Below are positions 57,521 through 64,000 of a stretch of 64,000 nt of DNA, in pieces. The first letter of the stretch is position 1; each line of letters starts with the position of its first letter. Both the position numbers and the translations under genes were made by a program. This stretch comes from Mauremys mutica (Eukaryota > Chordata > Testudines > Geoemydidae), in assembly GCF_020497125.1 (NCBI RefSeq), contig NC_059082.1:62512948-62576947 (forward strand), given 5' to 3'. Under the pieces are notes generated by a model, which searched no databases, was not told the origin of the DNA, and worked only from the letters and a program-made list of their open reading frames with translations.

Positions 57521-58424
57521 CTATGTTAAAACATGAGCCATGGCTCAAAGTAGCTTTCATGGTATAAACCCCACAAACAGTCTAAATGCAGATAGATCAC
57601 TACTACTTGTCAGCTCCATAATGGAAATAAGCGAACAGTTCATCGGGTCAATGGGATTCATTAGTAAAATTTTCAAAATATATTTTTACATAACGTGAAC
57701 AGGAACATGCATGTGTATCACATGGAGCAAAAAGCTTTTTGCCTTTTCACAGATTTTTCCTACAACATTTGGCAAGTAATGAAGTATCTGCCTTCAAACA
57801 AGGACTTGTCCTTTCCTGATCATCTTCCATTTCTACTTGAAATTTGCACATCACAGTAATTTATATTAGCATTAGACTGCAGTTAGAGACAGCGTTATAG
57901 TGTGTTGTGTGTGAAATGGTCACCAGAACATTTGAAATGAGCAGTATTGACTATTTACACATTTCATTTTAAATTGGCGATCAGTTCCATTTTCTCAACA
58001 ATTCCATGTGGTTTTTGTATTAAAAATGGGAACATTTTAAAGAAAAAATATTTTCAACAGTAAGAAATGTTTTAAGACTGTGCATATTGCCCTGATCAAA
58101 TGGCAATTTTCCAGAAATGTCATGATGTGGGAAAAAAAAAATGTGGCATGAAAGTATCACCCCGCCCCAGCCCTAGTTAGATAAGCATTGCAGGAACAGA
58201 GAAGCCAAATTTGGACTGGGTTGTGAAGGAGACCGCTCTTTTCCAACAACTAATGTCTGAAATAGAAATACAAATTATACAAAAAAATAGCCTCCCAAGG
58301 CAAGTCCACACTGGCAGAGGAAGAATTAACTGGGACCAGAGAGCAATTAGTGCGCCCAGTTGCACTGGGAGAGTGAGCCAGGTCCAATTTAGAATTAGGC
58401 CTAGAATTAAAGAGAAGTCCCCGC
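57521..58424. other. no recognised gene
   Basis: AT-rich at first, then more mixed from 58200. The minus-strand frame 58177-58704 (175 codons) has no known motif and runs into the repeat-like block that follows. Confidence 0.4.
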
Positions 58425-59160
58425 TGTGATGGGTGGGGATGATCAGGATAGTAGAGGGAAGGCCCAGGGAGAGATTAGGCCTTGAGATCCTCTCCTGAGA
58501 AAGGACGCTCTGGCAAAGGTCCAGAAGATATACTGCGGAGTCACAAGGGTGGAGCAAGGGTGCATTGAACCTTGACAAAAGGGCAAGACCCCAGGGAGGC
58601 AGCCCAAGGGTCAGATTTCCAGAGGAAAAAGAAATGGACATACAGTGAGGCTTGGGAGTGGCAGATGTGAGCCATGCCTCCAGGGAAGCTGCTCTCAAGT
58701 ACAAGAGTTGGAAAGAATTCTGCGGAGTTCAGGAAGGAGTGAAGAGCCCACGAAGGAGTGAGCCCAGAAAGGGGCTGACCAAGAGACAGACTGAGATAAG
58801 GGAGGCAACAAGGGGTTTGGGGCTAGAACCTAGAGTAGAGGGAGGGACTGGGATCCTCTAGCAACCACCAAGGAAGGTGGCAAGAAAGCCCCCAGATACA
58901 AGGGGTATAAGGACCACTAAGTCTAGACTTGGACTAAGACCTGACAAAGTCAAAAGATTATTGTTTTGTGGGACTCTTACCCTAGAGGGGGTGGGGCTGA
59001 ATGTGACCTGGCCAAAGGGCCTCAAGTCACTAGAAGAAGCAGACCACCATAGGGCCGGAATGGCTGTTGGCAGGTGATGCCAGAGGTGGAGACCCTGCTA
59101 TGCCATGCCCAGCCATGAGGGGAAGTGCCAGCTTGGGAATCACATTTCTACCTTGTCACA
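58425..59160. mobile_element. possible LTR-like repeat, unresolved
   Basis: A purine-rich, GC-moderate block that starts TGTGATGGGTGG and ends TACCTTGTCACA, giving TG...CA and short inverted termini like those of the solo LTR at 2117. Flanks CCCGC and TACAG do not match, and I see neither TATA nor AATAAA. It stands out sharply in composition from both sides, which suggests inserted repeat DNA, but boundaries and class are uncertain. Confidence 0.35.
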
Positions 59161-62100
59161 TACAGAAATTGTGCAGTATTTAACGGTTACCATCCAGGTG
59201 TGTTTCAGTTGGAAAGTGCTTTATGAAATCCCAGAAAAAATATCACATTTAATACTGTTCTCATTTAAAAATAAATCTGGTTTAAGATACCCATTGTCTC
59301 CTAGATAGGAAACTTTCCATCCTCTGTTACAGCAGAGCAACCCCACTGAAGAAGTCAAGCAAGGGCAAATTTGGCCCATCATGTTAAATTGGTACTCCTT
59401 TCCAACACATGCATTGCTATAAATTTAAGCAGGAGACTAAACAGACAAAATATCATTCAAAATCATAGGTTGTCATAGAGCTGTTGTGCACCAAACCTAG
59501 CACTGAGCTTCTCATTCGCTATCCCACAGAATGCTAGACGTTGCTCAAGCAGCATTGCTCTAATGATGTAAAATCCATTATAGATTTCTAAATCAGCATT
59601 CTGTTTGCCAAGTAATTGAAGGTGAAACACTGTTGTTGATCTACACAATGTGACACACCAAGTCACGGCCATATCTGAAAATGTGCGCTGGAGAAAGCCC
59701 AGGGAGCTCCATCCCCTTCTTCATATATGAATGGAGAGGGGCAGAATGGAGCTGTAAAGCATTAGGGAGCACGATGGGATAACCAGCTAGCATTATTTGT
59801 TGCTATCCATGCATTAGAGAGGGTATGTCTGGGAATGGCCAATGCACAGAGGGAGGGTGATGAGGCCATACCAAGAGTCAGCAGAGATATGCTTTGCAAA
59901 GGCATAGTATGTCCCACTGGCAAAGAATGCTACCCAGTAGGTATTAGTGGGTTACACTGGCATAAAACCTCCCTACATATTGCTTCCTCATGCCAGAGGT
60001 ACGATGGGGAACTCTCCTCTATTTTTGGAAGAGATGTGCCCCTCTACACTCCCATCCTTACTTTAGCACCAGCATAAATATCAGCAGTAAAACCATTCAG
60101 GACCCTACCTGGTTTACTCTCCACTATAGCTTGGCAAAACTCTAAGCACAGGCACTGGAGCTATCAGTCTGCAGACTCAGGCAGACGTATCAATTTATAT
60201 TGTCCATGTTTGAAGGGCTATCTTTGCTGCAGAGATGGAGACACGAGTGCCCCATGTCATGTTGTGCCCAGGGTCTCAGATTAACTTAATTCAGACCTGA
60301 TGGGCTCCCAGTGCTGGTAGCTACTCCCCTCGTGGAAGATGGTTTTTATAGCACTGGAAGAGCTCTCTTTAATGTTACTAGTGAAGACGTGCCCTAGCTT
60401 AGGTTAAGGGGCTCTAATGAAAAGAGCTGGACAAAACTATCCAATTTTCACTTGAAAATTTTTCACAAAAGTTTGTGAATTCAATCAAGGATGACCTCTC
60501 TCTCTCTGTGAATAGTAGTAGTGTGCATGGGTCTGGGTGTTGGAAAAAAATCAATTCTAGCCCAGTGAAAAATTGTACCTTTTTCATGATTTTGCACAAT
60601 GTTAAATGTTACCCCTTTTACAGCAAAATGAATGTTTTCACTTCTGATAAGTGTGTTTTGTTTTGATGTCAAACAGACTAGAGGAAAAATGTTTTGGTTA
60701 AGCAGATATATTGTTTTACCAGCAATTAGAAGGGGAGTTTTTTCATGCCACTGTCCGTATAAGAAGCTGAATCCTCCCTCATGAGTAGAATAATAAGAAG
60801 AAACTCACTTTTCCAGAAAGTAATTAATTATTGCATTGTAGCCAGGTTAAGCTAGAGGGTTTAAGCCTCTATCACAGTGACACATTGCAAAATCAGCTAC
60901 TGGGCAAAGCAAATTAGTCTCTCGGGCACAGTGTTTAGTAACTTCCAAGAGCAGAGATTCTTTCTTGGAAGTGTACCATAATATTTCAGTGAAAATAGCG
61001 ATCTTTTAAAAAGGTTCTTTTACACTATGAACTGGAGAAAACAGGCATTCAAAAAGTACAAAATAAGTAAAAACAAAAACAAAAAAAATGCACCCAGCAG
61101 ACTAGAAATTGAGGATTTGAATTATTGTGATATGCACCTATAAGAGCTAAGGGGCCCTGCAAGCCTAGCCTAGCTTGTCTGTCACACATCCCATTGCCAG
61201 CTTTGAATTGGGAGTTAGGAGGCAGACACAAAACAAAACCTTCCATGAACAGTGGTACCTATTGAGAGTGCTTGTAGTTCAGTTTCAAGCACCAAACTGA
61301 CAAGACAGGAAAATCCTACCAGCAATTTCTGTTTCTGTTGTTGTGTTTTTTGTTGTGGTGGTGGTGTTTGGGTTTGTTTTGTTCCTGGGCACATGATTTG
61401 TGTAGGGTTTTCTATTCGGGTGAACCCTAAAAAAAGCATCTCAGGTGATGAAATTTGCCTAGACATTGATAAACTGTCCAGTTTTTTTTAAACTGGGTGT
61501 TTCTTCCAGTCTCACTAATAAGCAGTCCTTCACCAATGCATTAAAATACAGGACTTCAATCTACTGCTGTATCTTACCAATATAACATTGTTATTGCATA
61601 ATGTAGTACACATTATATTTCACTTTTCTGTCACTACTCTTGACATGGCACTGAAATAGTATCTACAGTCCAGCATTAATGAGGTGCACCTTTTCAAAGC
61701 TCAGAAGACTCTTGCCGTAGAAAAACTCTGTGTAGAAGCAGGAAAAAGTAGAGTTGCCAAGTAGAGTTTGTACAATTCATGATGGGAGTGCTTTTTCCTT
61801 TCATCAGTGCTGTCAATTACAACTCAAACATTATGTGCAAACAGGAGAAAATTACCTCTGATTTAACTAAAGGTTAACAAATGCAGTGGTTCAGGGTACT
61901 GGAGCAGAAGAATACTAATGGCCACTGCACCTGGAGTACAGAAGAGGCACAATTATTTTCTCTTTATTTTAATTAGGTTTTTCAGCATTACTATATAGTC
62001 CGACGAATTTATGAACTACGACATTAGGCTTCTTTGTCTTTAGGATTCATTTTAAATCCAAAATTAGCTAAGACATTGCTTTTACTTAAAAAAAAAATCA

Positions 62101-64000
62101 CATATGAATTCCACTTACACAAAGTGAAAGATTAAGATTCAATAATGTCCTTAAAAGTTGAGGAAAAAATCCGATTGAATAATGCCCTAGAAAAAGCAAG
62201 ATTATATTCCAGCACATAGGGAATGAAGAAGAGTAGCTCCAGTTCTGATCTTGACCCCCTAAAACAATGTTTTGATTTTAAATACTTGTTTACTTTATTT
62301 TAAATCTGAAGTACCAATAAATCAGGGAAAGTAAACCCAGCACTTATGGATCACCAGTAGACATATATTCCTTTCACAGCTAGTCAATAGAGAATGGGTT
62401 TATACATCCCAATGGTGATGCATCTCTATCAGGACAAAGGCTCCATGTCTCATGCTCCTTTTGCTAGCATATAGGAGAAACCAAAGATAAACCAGAGCCA
62501 GCATGACTGCGGTTGAGGTTAATCTGCTAACCTAGAGTATCCATCTATGACTGACGTGCCGCCCAGAAGCCTGAGAACATCAACAAAAGCTGTATTTCCT
62601 CCATCTTTATTAACCTCTTTCTTCTCCCATGAAAGCTCATGCTCCAATACATCCAAAACTTTCACGGACACTCACACACACTTTGCAGATGCACTTTCAC
62701 ATTGCAGAGGCTTCCTTAGTGCATCCATCCCATGGACCATCCGTTCAGATGGCTCCATTTTCATATAATATGTCTGTTAAGATCTTTGCTTGCAACTAAG
62801 GTCCTGATCCTGCAATTTCATGTTCATAGGCAGACTGCTGGGCCCACTCAGAACCCCTTTAAAATCAGCTGGGCTCCACACAGGTGGAGCAGTCTGCCTA
62901 CAGGGAAGAAGTTGCAGGGAATAGTTGAAATGCTGAATTGCACTAACTTACGCAGGCACCCTCATCTCATGCTGATGTTACCCATCACACTCACCTAAAC
63001 CCTATGCCACCCTGTGGTTCCCAGAACCCATCACACACAATCTAGGCTTGTTTCTCCTAACCCCTAGTCTGCTGGCTTCTCTTGAAGCCTTGCTGTTGAG
63101 GCCAAGAGCTACCCTAATGCCTTCCCTATTCAGATTCTCAGTGCTTCATTTCTCTTCCTGACTGCTCTCTCTTCCTTTTTCACTAAACCCAAACTTTACC
63201 AGATGCTCCCACTAATGTCATTCTGTTGGCCAGCCAGCTTTGAAACAGCTGTATTCCAAGTCTTCAGCTCTGGAGGAGAGTGAAGGTAATTCCAGCTGAA
63301 TAGCTTTGCAGACCAGCCACCTGGCCAACTTTGGAAAAGAGCCCTTGCCCAAGCCCCAGCAGACAAATGAAAAGTACTTTGGTAAAGCAGGAGTTTGTTA
63401 ACTTGCATTTAGTTAAATGGGCTTATGCTATACTTATCCAAAATAATGGAGCAGAAGATTTTCTATATATGAAAACACTATCAAATCTGCATTATGACAT
63501 CCTTCAGAGAGCACAAATGAAAGAGAAAAAAAACAAAACACACTTATGAAAGTACAGAGATTCCATAACTCCAAAGAACAATGGAGAAAAATGCGAGTGG
63601 CACAGAATTGTAATGGAAAATTGCCATGAAAATTATTAAGAGCTGGGGCAAAACACAGGTGCTGCAAAATTGATGTTATCAGTTCGATTTAGTTTTAGTC
63701 ATTCAAGGTGCTAAATCATCAGAGTTTTATTATAACCAGTCAATGGTCTCAATAGTTTTGCCTGGCTGTGAGTTTATCATCAAGTTGCAAGAATAGCAAG
63801 CAGCACATGTTACAATATAAGGCTTTAAGAGCATTTTTACTGTATTGTAAAAATTATGTTTGCTCAGCCTCTGACGCTGACACACAATATGAGAATAAAG
63901 CTGGCTATTGTAAATCCCTTTGAGATTGTCCTTTATTCAGAAAGGAAGAGTGTGGAGAAAAATAAGAACTATAAAATACCTATTATACATGATACATGCT
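59161..64000. other. no recognised gene; loose AT-rich repeat near 60420-60700
   Basis: Frames up to about 90 codons on both strands lack motifs. 60420-60700 has GAAAATTTTTCACAAAAG-type text of the loose old-repeat pattern. A GT-rich stretch lies near 61335-61380. Nothing else is assignable. Confidence 0.4.

Noticed and set aside
58177..58704. 175-codon minus-strand frame with hydrophobic stretches
   Set aside because: It crosses the boundary of a repeat-like block and has no known domain. Likely a chance frame.
60190..60400. fourth TA-flanked MITE
   Set aside because: GACGTGCCCTA at its right end resembles the terminus, but no matching left end could be found.
1..64000. CRISPR array, operon structure or prokaryotic genes
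   Set aside because: No regularly spaced short repeats and no dense coding. Retroelements, MIR SINEs and low coding density mark a vertebrate genome.

Overview
The window looks like repeat-rich, gene-free nuclear DNA (intergenic or intronic) from a reptile, most likely a cryptodire turtle. The strongest pointers are a tRNA-derived SINE with a CR1-type tail (about 16055-16215), several CR1 LINE copies, MIR-type SINE relics, turtle-like hAT and TA-flanked MITEs, and short copies of what I take to be a Penelope-like retroelement. I found no host protein-coding gene, tRNA gene, rRNA gene or CRISPR array. Nearly all open frames are chance frames or lie inside transposable elements. No database search was possible, so family names rest on recognised motifs, terminal structure and recall of published families.

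Region by region. 1-10 kb: a CR1 tail with a 22-bp internal inversion (959-980), a solo LTR with a 5-bp target-site duplication (2117-2852, minus), two TA-flanked MITEs (5194-5436, 6646-6915) and a 70-bp-arm hairpin (9068-9330). 10-20 kb: a palindromic hAT MITE with a perfect 8-bp duplication (10271-10608), a Penelope-like copy carrying a hammerhead-ribozyme-like core (12456-12592), a 1.8-kb fold-back hAT element with transposase C-terminal code on both arms and a nested SINE (15321-17141), and an LTR-like element (19125-20003). 20-31 kb: an old palindrome, more Penelope-like copies including a 503-bp pLTR-stub-pLTR composite with an inverted piece and a 12-bp duplication (24523-25025), and two CR1 fragments.

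31-36 kb holds the only substantial coding sequence: a Ty3/gypsy LTR retrotransposon (31093-35739) with 191-bp LTRs differing at one base, a CTTTC target duplication, a tRNA-Ser-type primer site, a polypurine tract and recognisable gag, protease, reverse transcriptase, RNase H and integrase. Its frame is broken three times: a 31-bp tandem duplication in gag and two single-base shifts in pol. It is therefore a recent insertion that cannot now make its full polyprotein.

36-64 kb: a CpG-rich hairpin MITE (38537-38834), three further inverted-repeat MITEs (39720-40029, 43404-43923, 48301-48695), MIR relics, a long CR1 (52380-54237), a second solo LTR (56758-57515, minus) with the same CCAAT-TATA layout as the first, and an unresolved LTR-like block (58425-59160). 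The elements do not form a pathway. The window is a record of successive insertions, from decayed MIRs to the young gypsy element.
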